Below, piece after piece: positions 49,701 to 62,099 of a stretch of 64,000 nt of DNA. Within the stretch, counting starts at the first letter, position 1; the number at the start of each line of letters is the position of its first letter. The translations under genes were made by a program, and so were the position numbers. This DNA is from Acanthopleura granulata (taxonomy: Eukaryota > Mollusca > Polyplacophora > Chitonida > Chitonidae), in contig JABBOT010000004.1 of NCBI GenBank assembly GCA_016165875.1, positions 19,363,530 through 19,427,529 on the forward strand, in the 5' to 3' direction. Below the pieces are notes generated by a model. It was not told where the DNA came from, ran no database searches, and saw nothing but the letters and a program-made list of their open reading frames with translations.

Positions 49701-51309
49701 AATTTGAGGGTTAAAAGATTCGAGCGTGTGTCAAGGATTTTCACTTTATATATACATTCGTACAAATGCTAAGTTATGAACGCGTGCATGACGAGAAGTT
49801 CGATAATTATAATTAAGAATAATCTATGTAAAAGAATTGGGCTATCGTATTATTATTTTTTTCCAGCATCTTTTCTTTTTAATACTTTATACATCACATG
49901 TTATGCATCTAAAGCATCCTGCAAGCATTAGAGATATATAGATGGGTACAAACAGCATAGCACTGCGCTAATACAGCGTAAAATACAATGCTTACTACTG
50001 AAGTAATAGTTCAGACATTTTCAGTAAGAGGAATTATCTACACCATGGCACGTACATAAAGTGCAAAAATGTGCTTTATTTCTAATGCAGTTTCCTGTGA
50101 ATTCTTTACTTGTATACTCACCGAGCAATGAGCTTGGTCATCGGTTTAGAAGATGGTATTTCCTGTCAGCTATATTTATATATGTACTCATGTATAAAAG
50201 ATCTTCAGCTGAGGTGGAAGAGAGTGCCCTGGAATGAATGCCATAGAAATACCCAAGCTTGACAAAGGTCCGATGTACAAGACTAAATTGTAGCGTACCA
50301 CATATTAATATTATCAATCATTATATTAATTTCACAGGTGTTGAGGAAATCCCTTTACATAGGGTATAATTAATCCAAATTTGAATGTCCTTATATGTCT
50401 TCTTTATGTGACTCGGATACATACAATGATGCATGTATTCAAAACGGTCAGTATTGTAATACATTCAACGCAAACATTATACTTGTGACTTGGGTATGTT
50501 ATTCATTTGTCTCGCTCATATGTACAGAAATGTCAAAATAAACAGCGAAGAGGGTATATATCCCATCGATGTTTATTTTGCCATGTGATGTATATAAGAT
50601 CACATCCTTGCATAGAGATACAGGCCTTTGTGTTAGTACACAGATGTTCGTGTTTAAATGATCATCGTGACATTTTCAGTGTGGGGCGATAAAGTGATGC
50701 AGGTATAGGCAAAAGACGCATTTGAGTAAAGCGACGAAAGTGTCACCTTTTATTCCTCTGGTTTTATGAAGATCTTGTTTTTTGCTCGAGTTTAACATCT
50801 GGTGAAGTGTGGCCTAAATCACTTATGAAAACTTTAGACAAGCGCATTTAGGGATTCGCTCGAGGGTGGTACTTTCAAAACGTTCACTTAGTCCTTATAA
50901 TTGTTGGCAGTGTTCAATAGTAATGACAAAGCTGTATCTCTATACTTCTATACACACCCTACCCCAGCCACAGGACAGGTCAACTTTCTCTTCTGCCATT
51001 GAGAAGTTATTATTCTTATTTGAAAAATGTATATATGTCCTATTTAACGATAGAGCTGTAAGGCTGAGAAAATATTGACATACTATTCTGTGTGGCCCGC
51101 CCCAACATGATAAAGGATGAGGATAGTAATAGCTTGTGGCAAAAAGAGCTACGGGCAAACACGACGACGTATGACGGTGTATAATGAGACACTTAGAAAG
51201 CAGTTTTATTCCATTTTGCAAGAATTATAAAACCTTAGCTCCAAAAAAGCTTTGTTATCAATAGGATACATACACCTGCGCAAACAGTTGTCAGCACGAA
51301 TAGAGAGTG
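43761..51309. other. Intergenic DNA, no gene seen
   Basis: About 7.5 kb. It includes the C16/(AC)n tract at 44784-44810. Minor unique blocks at 47130-47620 and 48540-48870 contain short ORFs (for example 103 aa at 48551-48862) without motifs and with another ORF on the opposite strand. A CCACGGAGGTC string at 48863-48873 resembles the SINE head but does not extend. Confidence 0.5.
44784..44810. repeat. Poly-C run (16 C) followed by (AC)n
   Basis: A homopolymer followed by a short dinucleotide repeat. It generates the overlapping glycine-rich minus-strand ORFs at 44571-44807, which are not genes. Confidence 0.9.
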
Positions 51310-52040
51310 TTTTGGAAAGGCTAAGGGCCCAGATCTCCTAGTATGGTTTGTAGAGTCCCATTCCCGCAGCCTGTTAATCGGCTTCTCTTAATTGAGAGAG
51401 TGAACCCCGGTTAATAGGTAAGGTCACTTACAATCTGGTAAAGACGTCCAAAGGTGGACAAATTGCCAAAATGTTTGCCCATGTAGTTCGATTTATTTCT
51501 TTTCTATTCTAACAGTGGATCAATGGGGGCTTTGTGGTGCGAGGAGCTCCACGGCTGTATACATCTATACACCAAACGACATCTCGCTCCGTGCCTAGTG
51601 CTGAATAAAACTCAAGTATCTCTATCCAGGTTTTTTTTACCATTTCACTGTCAACTCGTGAAAAGCAATTGTCGTGGGGATTTCTAAAGGCGTGTGAGCC
51701 GCACTCCCGTGCTCCTTGCCCACCAGAAGTGCCCTCCACTGCACCTCCACCTTTACCCCGCTCTCCAGGCGGTCTCTAGAGCTGGCTAATCAGACGCTAA
51801 TTAGCTACACCTTTCCCGGGCATCTCAGGTGGGTATAGAGACGATTTGGGAGCATATGGCTACGCCGTCACCTCTCTTCTGTCATTAAGTGATAAAGGCT
51901 GGTGGAGTGATCAAGCCGAATTAAAGGCGGCTAGCCGTTCAAACCCCCCGTGGGAACATCTAGCCTTCAAACAAAGGTGAATTAGAATTGTCAAGAGACA
52001 TGTTTTGCTTTATTTCAGTTCCTTCCCATTAGTCCTGGGT
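51310..52040. promoter_or_regulatory. Candidate regulatory island with homeodomain and TCF/LEF-type motifs
   Basis: A repeat-free, GC-balanced block. Its core at 51770-52000 contains CTAATCAGACGCTAATTAGC (homeodomain sites, about 51786-51805), CACCTTTC (about 51809) and AACAAAGGTG (about 51970; TCF/LEF-like). It also has AATTGAGAG and TTAATCGG motifs near 51375-51395. No credible ORF. It lies 6 kb before the ankyrin gene and 42 kb after FoxD, so the target gene is uncertain. Motifs seen, activity inferred. Confidence 0.4.
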
Positions 52041-53162
52041 AGTGATGGTATTTAGTTATATTTGTGAATTTTTTAAAGGTAATTTCTTTAAAAAGACAGG
52101 TGAAATAATCAATGTAGGTAGGATATGTTAATGGTGACATCAGATGTAATCAGCGTCCACAATGAGCGCCGTCTTGGCTGAATGAGATTCCTGGCTTATT
52201 TCATTATTAATGGCATCCTAACTTTCTCTTTGTGTTACTTAGCTGAAAATGACGAGCGTAATGAATTCATGAGTCTCTGAATAAAACAGGTTTTTAAAGG
52301 ACAAAATTCGATCTATACATCACTTTCTTGACACCCTATATTTATGTAAAAAAACAAAACAGATTATATCAGTCATCCTTTTTCACGATTGGTGAAAATT
52401 AAGCATATTGACTGAAACTAATAACGGAAGGATAATGTATCCATGAATGGCGATATATACCTTCAGACTGTATGCATAGAACGATCCCGCTCAGTCAGGA
52501 AGGATATTGTTGTACAGTGACTGCTATGTAATGGGAAGGATATACAGGGTTTTATGTTATGAGGCTTCTAGGAGCAACAGCTGCTACGTTATTAGGGCTA
52601 ACATTACACCAGGAGTACAAACAGCGGTGCAACAGATAGACCAAGTATACAAATGACAACCAAAATATTCCTGATCGATGATCGACCAATAAGGAGAGTT
52701 TCCTTGAAACATGTAGCGTTGTATAAAGTACGTATGTTATTAGACCATACCAGGGGTTAATTTTGATGAATATTGCAGACATAAAAGTCAAAAGTTTTGT
52801 CACAAAAACAATGACAAAATGAATGAAAACACAAATTACACTTACAGGCGGAGCACTCGATATAGGGTGTGTAGGGAAACGTTTCTACTTCATAGCCGAG
52901 GTGGTAACAAGTTTGTCTGTCAATCGTTCGAAAACAAGCATGCGATGCGAGCTCATTCCCAGCCAAGGGTAGGGAGTTTTTAGATTCCGGCGCTCTCATA
53001 TTTCCTTGGGCATGTATAACTATAGGTGGTCAGTCATACTGTGTTCGTCTTATATTTGTTAAGACCACTTGTCTTCCACCACATGTATGTGGTAATGAGA
53101 AAGTCTGAGTTACTTATCAAAGGTAATTGGTTTAGCCAAACGAACTCTCGTTTCGTCCAGAA
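52041..53162. other. Intergenic DNA, nothing recognised
   Basis: AT-rich. The overlapping minus-strand ORFs at 52552-52999 lack motifs. Confidence 0.5.
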
Positions 53163-53240
53163 GCTGACTGCCGTCATAGGTTATAGGTGAAAATTCTTTT
53201 GTATGGCGTGAAGCAAAATCAAAAATATACGATAAATCAA
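53163..53240 (+). repeat. Diverged SINE 3'-end fragment
   Basis: CTGACTGCCGTCATAGGTTA then AGGTGAAAATTCTTTTGTAT and GGCGTGAAGCAAAATCAAAA follow the SINE body order. Strongly mutated. Confidence 0.6.
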
Positions 53241-55327
53241 TCGGCTCTCATGACATGCACAAAGTGCAACCAAATAACAAAACTCAAATAATAATATTTT
53301 TAATAATTAATCGTGGACTTCATATACACACAGGGCAGTATTGTTTTGATCACGCACGATTCCCTTGTCTGCAATGTCTAGTTCAGGTTGGATTTCATAT
53401 ACATGGTACTCGGGGGGCTTCCTCAAATCGGACAACTTATCTACGTTTAATGTTTGTGTAATAGTTAACACTTTCATAGTGTGTTATTATCACCATCATT
53501 TCGTTAACTGAGGTGTGGTAATATGTACAATGTATATGGTGTCCAGCAAATGTATTTTCACTTCGAGGACAGCTCAGTTTAAGCTGATGCAGGAAGAGGT
53601 GTACCACGCAAGACGTGCCGCTTCATTTCTCTTTTCGCAGTTGTTATGAGATATTTCTAATGAAGCGGTTAATGGGGAAGGAAACTTCTGTTTTTCTGCA
53701 CATTCCTCATACATTAATACCCGTCAAGTTTTGTTTTATCTTCATCCATCCTGATGAAAACACGCTACACGCACATGGCTAACCGATTTGCAATAATCTC
53801 TCTCGCAGAATTGGTACATGTATATATACACCCTGTAATTTATAAGGTTTCACCCAAGGTTATATAAGGTGCTACAGTTCACGCGTATACGTCAAAGTAG
53901 TCAAAATCCCAGTTTCTAACTGAACCTTAATGTTTGCCAGACTTCTACATATAAATGCAAATGTCACTGAAAGATAATAAAGAAAAGCACGAATAGGTTC
54001 CTGTTTTAAATACATTGTCAAGGCCTGTATAGCAGCAGACATTGATCTCTTCGTTGTATTGGCTTTACGTCTTTGTCCTCTGATGTATACAGGCACGGGG
54101 GAGATGACATTTCGTTGATTAAACATAAACCAATGCCAAATATGATCTCGGAATATGTCCAATTATCAACATACCGCTTTGGAAGTTTAGAGAATCTGCA
54201 GTGGAATTCCATTGTTGATGTTTGAGTGACAAAACATGAAAGGGGCTATGTAACATATATATACATGAATAAGGTGATTATGGTTTAGAGAATTCCACAG
54301 GACTGAACTTTTGTGTATTGTACTGAAATAAATTAAACATGAATTGCTGTTCTCTTTTCTCCTCGTTTTCTTACTTTGTCTCCAAGGTTAATATACACGT
54401 ATGTATCATTAAGGTTTTGGAGGTAATCTACCGGAGCTGATGTGTTGTTATCAGAAAGCAGATTTTAATGTTTTTACCAAAAGAGGAATAACATAGTGAT
54501 CATGTTTACACTAGTGGCCAAGTACAGTGTGAACAAGCTAGTCTCTTCAAAATTGAGACGTGTCCGGGCTTTTTGGTACGTTTTACGACACAATTTATGA
54601 GAGTACTCACTAAACTATGCCGTGAAGTGTGCTTTCTAAGCCCGAATTCGCGCGTTTCCACGTGAAGTGTCGGGAAATGGCCGCGGTTTGTGTACATACT
54701 ATAAGATATATTGCCCCATTGATTAGGCCGATATACAAATATATTCAACTTTTCAAAGGCCGTAAAGAAATGTTATTAATAAAGGTCCCATAGAAGAAGA
54801 TTTACTGCGCTGTACATAGAAGGAAGGGCCTCTATTAAAGCCCCATCTTTGTTTGACCCAGGGACAGCTATTTATATATTTGTTTTGTCGGCCGCTTGTA
54901 CTGATAAGAACTGTAAATTTTCTTACCGACGGAGAAAAACCAGCGCATTATTATTATTTTAAGGTGATCGTAAATCTCCAAGCACCTTGTAGCGTGGGCA
55001 AATTAATTGCATTTTCTTCCAGGGAATATAAATCTAGATGTGGATGTCCCAATAAAATCGCAAGTCTTCTGCACAGCTGATGGCCTCTTTGAGCAGTTTG
55101 ATGTCCTCTGTGTAGAGATCGCCTTATCGATCGTAAATCTTATCCCGTGCGATTTACATGTACAACAGCGTTGTTCTGGTAACTTATTCACAGGTTAGTG
55201 GCTTTACTGCTACTATTGATTGATTGGTACTACATGTATACATGTAGAGTGACAAGCAGTACTGAATCCAGGATTCCTGGTTCCCTAGAACAGTTAGCTT
55301 TATTCCACTGAAACAGATACAATCTTC
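53241..55327. other. Intergenic DNA, nothing recognised
   Basis: AT-rich. A perfect 18-bp palindrome (CTACATGTATACATGTAG) lies at 55230-55247. No gene is supported. Confidence 0.5.
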
Positions 55328-55393
55328 ATTTACTTACTGACTTATTTGAAGGTTCTTTCACGCCGTCTTCGAGAATTTTTCGCTTTACCTGTT
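55328..55393 (-). repeat. Diverged SINE 3'-end fragment
   Basis: The order TTTACTTACTGACTTATTTG, then TTCTTTCACGCCGTCTTCGA and GAATTTTTCGCTTTACCTG, matches the reversed SINE tail and body end. Old copy. Confidence 0.55.
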
Positions 55394-55429
55394 AAGGCAG
55401 ATCGATTGTTAAATTTATTGGTATTAATG

Positions 55430-55630
55430 ACTGTTATTATTGATTAAATGCTTGATTGATCCATGATAAAAAAAAAAAGTTCATTGTATTAAACGTGTTG
55501 ATTGACAGATGATCGGAGTGATTAATTTATGGGTCTCTTGGTTTGACTGATTAATTGACTGATTTATTTGTTTGTGGATTGTTTTATAGCCCATTGGCTG
55601 ATTAATTATATATTTTGGCGATTCAGGTAT
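55430..55630. repeat. Cryptically simple (TGATT)-rich region
   Basis: TGATTGA/TGATTAATTGA words recur irregularly (near 55452, 55500, 55548 and 55600). This is a degenerate simple-sequence tract by slippage, and it produces the spurious minus-strand ORF at 55481-55687. Confidence 0.6.
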
Positions 55631-57580
55631 AAGTCTAATGAATGAAATATACGAATTTCCTTTGTTGAATCGTGGTGCATGATTCAAGTATGGGTGTTTT
55701 CGGTAAGAGCCTCTTTTGTGTTCTTTATTTTTCAGTTTGTGTCACAATCTATGGACCGCCAGAGGGCAAGTTTGTTCTGAGGTATCAAACGCCCTAGCGA
55801 GATGGTATGACTTGGATGAGCTTATCAGTGCTGGCTTATCCCTCAGAACTGTGCATCTTTGATAGTTATAGTCCTAGAATTGACCCTGTACAAATTTGCA
55901 ATCTATTGTAAATAATCACAGATATACGGGTCCCCGAGTTCGTTTTTAATACCTAGTATTGGATAATACGATGTTGTGCGAGTCAGTCAAACACTGTTAA
56001 TCCCCCTTTCATTGGATCTCGTTTGCTGAACGTGTCGTTGTCTCGGGCATACGGATTGGCTATCTGTTCAGGCGCGAGGATTTTCTCCACAGGCTATTGT
56101 GAGGGACCCAAATACGACATATGACCCCGTGTTTTTAGACCACCAGTGTTTGTGAAGACGTAAAACAAGCTACTCTACCTGGAACTTGATGACAAAACGT
56201 ATATGCCCACAACAGAGCATGAAATCTAGAAACAGTACTATCCTTAATGGCTATAGCGATTGCATTTCTCCGATTTTATTAATAATGGCATAAGTACAAA
56301 GGATCGTGGTATGCACAATCAGGCTTTTAATTTATTGAACATGGCGAAAGTATCATTATCATTATTATTGTTTTCTAAGAAATGTGTGCCACTGGTCATA
56401 ATTTGAATTTTATCTATGGGATGTACATCAATCGAAATGAATCAGCTGAAATAACTTCAATAATAAAGAATGATTAATATGTAATCAAAAAACATTAATA
56501 CATGTACCTCTTGAAATTTGATCTGTGTATTTGCACATAAGTGCGTTTGTATAAATGTAGGCTACCTGATATAGAAATATAAAGTAAAGATCTTTCTTTG
56601 CAGGTGAAAGTCAGAACTCCAAAGTCCAGTATAGTTTCACTTATGACACTAAATAAATTCTTATATGTATCAACTATTCAAAGTAAATGACATCAAATGT
56701 ATAAACAGCAATATGTCTTGACGACGGACAGAATTTACATAAGCCAAGGCAAACATGGTCTTCTTGCCAGAATCACAACAGAAAATTAATTGTCGTTAAA
56801 ATTACACCGAGCGCGAAACACCTGCATGGATTATGGCGAAATAAGAAATAGATTGACCAATTCCAGAAAGCCAAATACAAGACACATCGCATTGTGCTTA
56901 AAGTATTACACTCAGAATGAACAGTTACACACTGATAGTACATCGTAGTATATATTAATCCACCTTCGTCACCTGATGCTCTCGAGAAGAGAACCTAGTG
57001 AAACGAATGGCTCAGTAAAGGCGGCTAACAAAAAACACATGAATGACTGACCAGTGTGGCCCCTGATGAACTTGAATATATATATAAACATAATAAGCAG
57101 TACCTTTATTCACAGTCTACTATATATACACAGTCAAGGTTTTTAAACTAGAGTAAAAGTCATTATAGTAAATATCTATTTTATCCTTTAAATTAAATTA
57201 CTTTAATTTTTTTAGCGGTATAAATAAATAAGTCACTTGTGTAATTACCTGGGCGACTGGGCCGTATGTAAAGAGTCAAATATAGACAGGGAAGTATCGG
57301 ATATACATATTTGCTCAAATGATTGACCGACTGCATAGTTTATATTCTGATCAAGCTGTTTACACCGTTGTCGAAGTTTCGAAGTGGCTTGAGCCCATGT
57401 ATGTGTTGAATTACACGAGCTAGAATTCAGCAATATCTTAATAATAGTATTTAATAATGACTGTGTAGTATTCCACTCAAGTCATGTGTGACGCGACAAG
57501 AACGTATACACTGAGGGTACCAAGCTAATGTCACGTGAACCCTGCAGTCGAATACTATGCAACGTGTAGGCCGTGATCCG
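55631..57580. other. Upstream region of the ankyrin gene, nothing recognised
   Basis: AT-rich sequence. 55740-56160 is less AT-rich but shows no motif I can name. Confidence 0.5.
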
Positions 57581-57586
57581 ACCGGC

Positions 57587-57593
57587 ATAAAAT
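57587..57593 (+). promoter_or_regulatory. Weak TATA-like element of the ankyrin gene
   Basis: ATAAAAT lies about 240 bp before the ATG in a short GC-richer context (GATCCGACCGGC). If used, the leader would contain a five-codon uORF at 57693-57710. Speculative. Confidence 0.25.
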
Positions 57594-57829
57594 AATAATC
57601 AACATGGAACACATAATCCGTTTCAGCTCACTAGTTAGGCACAAAGAGTGTAAGCAGCTGTTCCATTTGTGTTCACCCAAGCAAATAAAATCATGAACTC
57701 CATAATCTAGCCCTATCAAGTTGGTGTGCTTAGTTACAAAACAACATTCTATAGAAGGACTTAACGTAGAGAGTTCAGTTCGGTTCTTGACCACTTTTTG
57801 GTGAAGTCTCAAACTAACACACACCAGCA

Positions 57830-58999
57830 ATGGCGTCCTCGGCCAACTCTAATCATCCCAGGACACGTCCGTTGAAGACAGCCCTACACCAAGCTGTTCT
57901 CGATGGTCGCCTGCATCAGGTTCGTCTGCTCGTCGCAAAACACAACAGTAGTGTTGACTCCAGAGATGTCAACGGCAGGACCCCTCTGATGTTGGCATGT
58001 ATACTGGATTCGGAAGACTATGGCTGCAAAATGGCGAAGATATTCATACAGGCAGGTACGTACTTAAACATACGGGATAATATGGGTCGAACGGCTTTGA
58101 GTTATGCCTGTATGAATGGTCGCGAAGGAATCGTCAAGATGATACTTCGAGAGGATGTGTTGGATCTCAGTGATGCTGACAATGACGGGTACTCTCCTCT
58201 CCACCATGCCACTGTTAGTGGAAATCCTCGAGTAGTGGAGATGCTAACTGACGTCATCGTCAAGTTCGGACTTAACATTGACGTGAGGAACTGTCTGGGT
58301 TACACGGCGTTGTTGTTGGCTTGTAAACTTGGTCACTATGCCTCAGCGTACATCTTGTACACCAAAGGGCATGCATCTGCCGCTCTAAGAGACAACGAAT
58401 TCTTTCTGACATCGCCTGAATGGGCCAGACGTGGACAGAACATCCACCTGAATCTCGGGGTTGTCCAGAGAAAAGTGTCTACAGAACCCGTGTTTTTCTC
58501 TATTTCGCGAGAGAAGACAATGTATCACCGCGCCTTCACCCCAATATGTCGCCATACCCGTGCCAAGCCAGATCCGTTGACCAGTTCCTGTGGAAGTTTT
58601 TTGCAGTCCCCACTTGTGTTTAAAAGCCAGCCCACCGACCAGTTAAATTGCGCTGAAAGTCAGATCGGTGGAAAGAACGCTAGGCAGCTGCTCTTGCAGA
58701 CGATGGAGGAACTTCCGGTCAAGCGGCCATTTTCCACCCGGAAGCAGTTTACCAGAATAAATCCCCCCTCCAGCGCCAAACTGAGAGAGATCACCCAGTA
58801 TTCCAGCTCAGGATGTAGTTCAGGCCTGAAGGGTATTTTTAAAATTTATTCTGATCAGTATGGCTATAACATGCAGCTCCGTGCTTTGCTCAAGGAACAC
58901 TTTGAGGCCACCAAGTCTAGAGATGAGACACTCTCCGAGGATGACCCCTCCCTTTCGGACGCGAAGTGTGAGCTGCCCGCTATAGTCGTGAATTCTTAA
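57830..58999 (+). CDS. Ankyrin-repeat protein, 389 aa, single exon
   Basis: A protein of unassigned subfamily with five consecutive ankyrin repeats at about residues 17-47, 48-83, 84-115, 118-152 and 155-187, showing the G.T.L..A motifs (NGRTPLMLAC, MGRTALSYAC, DGYSPLHHAT, LGYTALLLAC). Repeat 2 carries a short insertion (DSEDYGCK), and repeat 4 a slightly longer helix pair. Such repeats bind partner proteins. The remaining ~200 residues have no known domain, are serine-rich and basic in the middle (PVKRPFSTRKQF), and end acidic (SEDDPSLSDAKCE). No signal peptide or membrane segment, so it is probably intracellular. The ATG at 57830 is fixed by an in-frame stop 12 nt upstream (57815-57817). 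A polyadenylation signal follows 216 bp after the stop. Function unknown. Confidence 0.93.
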   Translation: MASSANSNHPRTRPLKTALHQAVLDGRLHQVRLLVAKHNSSVDSRDVNGRTPLMLACILDSEDYGCKMAKIFIQAGTYLNIRDNMGRTALSYACMNGREGIVKMILREDVLDLSDADNDGYSPLHHATVSGNPRVVEMLTDVIVKFGLNIDVRNCLGYTALLLACKLGHYASAYILYTKGHASAALRDNEFFLTSPEWARRGQNIHLNLGVVQRKVSTEPVFFSISREKTMYHRAFTPICRHTRAKPDPLTSSCGSFLQSPLVFKSQPTDQLNCAESQIGGKNARQLLLQTMEELPVKRPFSTRKQFTRINPPSSAKLREITQYSSSGCSSGLKGIFKIYSDQYGYNMQLRALLKEHFEATKSRDETLSEDDPSLSDAKCELPAIVVNS

Positions 59000-59214
59000 A
59001 ATTTATATAGTTTCGATAATGTGAAACCTTAAGAAGGTGGTATTTAAATTACCAAAGACAGCCTATTTAAGCCGAAGGAAGAAATGAACAGATACGGATA
59101 TTTAATTTCATTGCTTTTGCCAGAAAGGGTTTATTTACATTTTCCATTTTGTGTTTAAATTTTTATCATTCTGCGCATAGAAAATGCTTTTAAGTGTTTG
59201 TGTTCTGTGCTTTA

Positions 59215-59220
59215 AATAAA
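59215..59220 (+). terminator. Polyadenylation signal of the ankyrin gene
   Basis: The canonical AATAAA is the first such hexamer after the stop codon, and predicts a 3' UTR of about 230-250 nt. Confidence 0.65.
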
Positions 59221-62099
59221 TGGAAAAATCACGTAAATATAACTAAAACTCTGGCATGAGAGGACAGATAAATGGTCGATAATAGCTGTCCTCTGAATAT
59301 AGCATGGCTTAGTTGTATTCTGTAGAATTATACTTTTTTCTGTGAGATTAACTAGGACTTTTTTCTCCTCTTTAAACCACTGTATACCAGATGCAATACG
59401 CAGCATTCGTTTTACTGATAAGCAGGTTATAAGCGTGTGAGTGTTTGATTTATCGACTCGATGTATCACGTCCCAAAGAACATACTCCTCATAGCGTATG
59501 TGTCAGAGACGACGCTTGCTTAGAGAGTGACGCATAAACTGTAAGGACTATGTTCAACGGAAAGGTTATAAAATGAGGTCAACGCGTGAGACGGAATGAT
59601 TGATCAGGGGGAAAACTCCAATTCGTTGCCACAGGAGAATGCGGTCTTCAATCCTGTATTGGACAGGGAATCTCAAGGATTCCACGCACCTCTCTCATAT
59701 AATTGTTCGTGAGACATTAGCAGCAACAAGTGGTTGTTTTCCAAACCTCAGATGAATTACGAACAGACCTTTTTGTTTACTGCTAATACGGCGTACAAGT
59801 GTGAACGTGGAAAAGTTTGTCAGTTTCTTAACAATTGTTTTCGATTTTTAACTACTACAAGAAGAAATTCTTGATGATGTATGGTGGAATACAGCAATCA
59901 AATAAATAAATAAATTGAAAATATGGGTTACAGAATACATGTTGTATACATTAATCCACAGACAAACATCCAGTATCTTGTAACTATGCATATTGTTTTC
60001 ATTTGCTGATGTTTTTCTCTATGTATTACATGAAATATAGGCTATAATATACATGTGCATGATTATGCTTTTATATACTGTGAATATAATGCATTGCAAT
60101 AATTCCCTTTTGTATCAAATTAAAGAAAATGTTCGAAAACATGTTTAGACTGAGTAATATTACAATAGCTTCCCAAGAGACTATGAATTTAACTCTGCTG
60201 GTAACATTGGAATTTATTGCCATAAAACAATTGTTCGCCCATATATCACACTTTGATTCATGTTGATTGGTTGGTTGGCTGATCTCCTCTTACACCGCCT
60301 TTATATCGAAAACGATTTCAATTTGTAAATGCTGAAATGTTTGGACACTGATATACTACATGCATTTGTCAGATCTGTAGAAAGTGTGATGATTTTAATG
60401 TACGCCACAAATTATTGATTAAAAAATATAGTGTCAAGGTTATCCCATCAAACGCGTAAACTCTTAAATTATATGGTGAGTATAACAAACTGACTGGAAA
60501 TATGAACATAGCGCACGTGAGATCTGGCGATCTGTGTCATATATAGTTGTCATTAATGTATCTTATTCCACTCAACCCACAGCCATGGGACTTACAAGCA
60601 TTATTAGTGAAGGATGCATTCAAAGCGAGTATGAAATTTGAATTGGATGTCATGCCCTCAATAATGACTTTGGTCTTATATATTACTAATTTTATGTACT
60701 ATTTATCTAAATATAAATTCCTTTGGGAATTGACGTTTTACGTTGCTTTGGAAAAGAGTCTCGGAACCATATGGATTTGGAATGAACCTTCAAGCATAGT
60801 GTACGACCGGACTAGACGCGAACATTCTTGACATGACGCTTACATACATGAAGGCATTTACTTTGCTACGAACCTAAGATCCAGACAGCTGCAAAGATAA
60901 AACAGCCTTTAACAAGTCTGTCTTAAGTTTTTTTCTGTAGGTCTGCCACCTGATGGGAGGTTGGGACTGATAAGTCTGTTTTAATGACCACTGTACATAG
61001 GGTTTAGGATTCACGCGCTCCTGCGGAAAACAGCGTCCTATTGAGTACGGAGACTGTCACTGGCTTTAGAAAACAAGCCCATCTTTTTTCTCCGGTTATG
61101 AAGAAGGGTAAAAATAAAGACAGTACGCGGTAAGGTCAGAGTTGCAGTAAATTGAAAATCCAGTGATTGGTAGCCGATCATTAAGACGACCAGATAATTA
61201 CTTCCGGTTTACGGTCTCTGCTCGGCGTTTTCCATGTGTTCTCTTCTTTCACTTCGCTCTAATGTAAATCCACCAGATTTGCAAGAGCACTTCACACAGT
61301 TTGAACGTACACAATGAACGAACGCCAAGAAAATTTAATCATTCTACTGGTAAATGATTTGTCTTAAGCAAAGTAACAAACCAGATTATATTTTTCACCG
61401 TTGTTAACAAGATGTGAAACGTAATACAAATAATGTTCTGTTTGTCGAAAAATTAACATTATCAATACAACAAAACAAAACCTATTGTATTTGTTAAATC
61501 CGAACTATAAATATGTTGTGTAAAATTAAGGATTGCATGGAAATAATATACCAAAAATGTCAATTTGTATAAGGTAAGAAGTTTGTAAGATTTTTTTTCT
61601 GAGAACATTAGAATTTATTATTTGCTAACAGACAAACTGAAAACTTTACAACCTTTCACGTTCATCTTTGATTCACGGACCAACGCTTCCGTGTTTTGAT
61701 GTGTGCCATTATACTTCAGTATAAAGTCTTGCGGACTCAGTCAGGGTATTCTGTAATTTGTGTTATTGTGAGAAAGCTGTGGCGATATGACGGAGAGGGT
61801 GGTGGTGCATGAAGCATTGGAGGCGGGGTGTACAAATGCAGGATCAATACACAGTACTCAAAGAACTCATAGCTTTGAATTGCCGCCTTCAAGTAGATGA
61901 GTGGGTGCGACTAGAACGGCCTCTGTTTGGTGATCACTGAGGATATAGTATCTTTTGTAAAACCATCACTTTGTTGAATCGTCTTGGGTTTATCCCAGCG
62001 TGAACACTCTTTGGCGACTTATTTCTCTTGAGCATTGTGCAAATCTTCCCTTGAGTTTCCTGAAATGTCCAAAAGCAGTTATGGGTAATCATGGTTGAT
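59221..62099. other. Intergenic DNA, no gene seen
   Basis: AT-rich. A bare SINE-type tail (CAGCAATCAAATAAATAAAT) lies at 59892-59911 but has no recognisable body. The ORF at 60547-60831 starts at TTG (first ATG 60556), is hydrophobic and carries no motif. A small, more complex block at 61760-61950 could be regulatory. Confidence 0.5.

Noticed and set aside
55481..55687. Minus-strand ORF with QINQSINQSNQ
   Set aside because: Product of a degenerate TGATT-rich simple-sequence tract.
60547..60831. 94-aa hydrophobic ORF
   Set aside because: Its start is a TTG, the composition follows the AT-rich DNA, and no receptor or channel motif is present.
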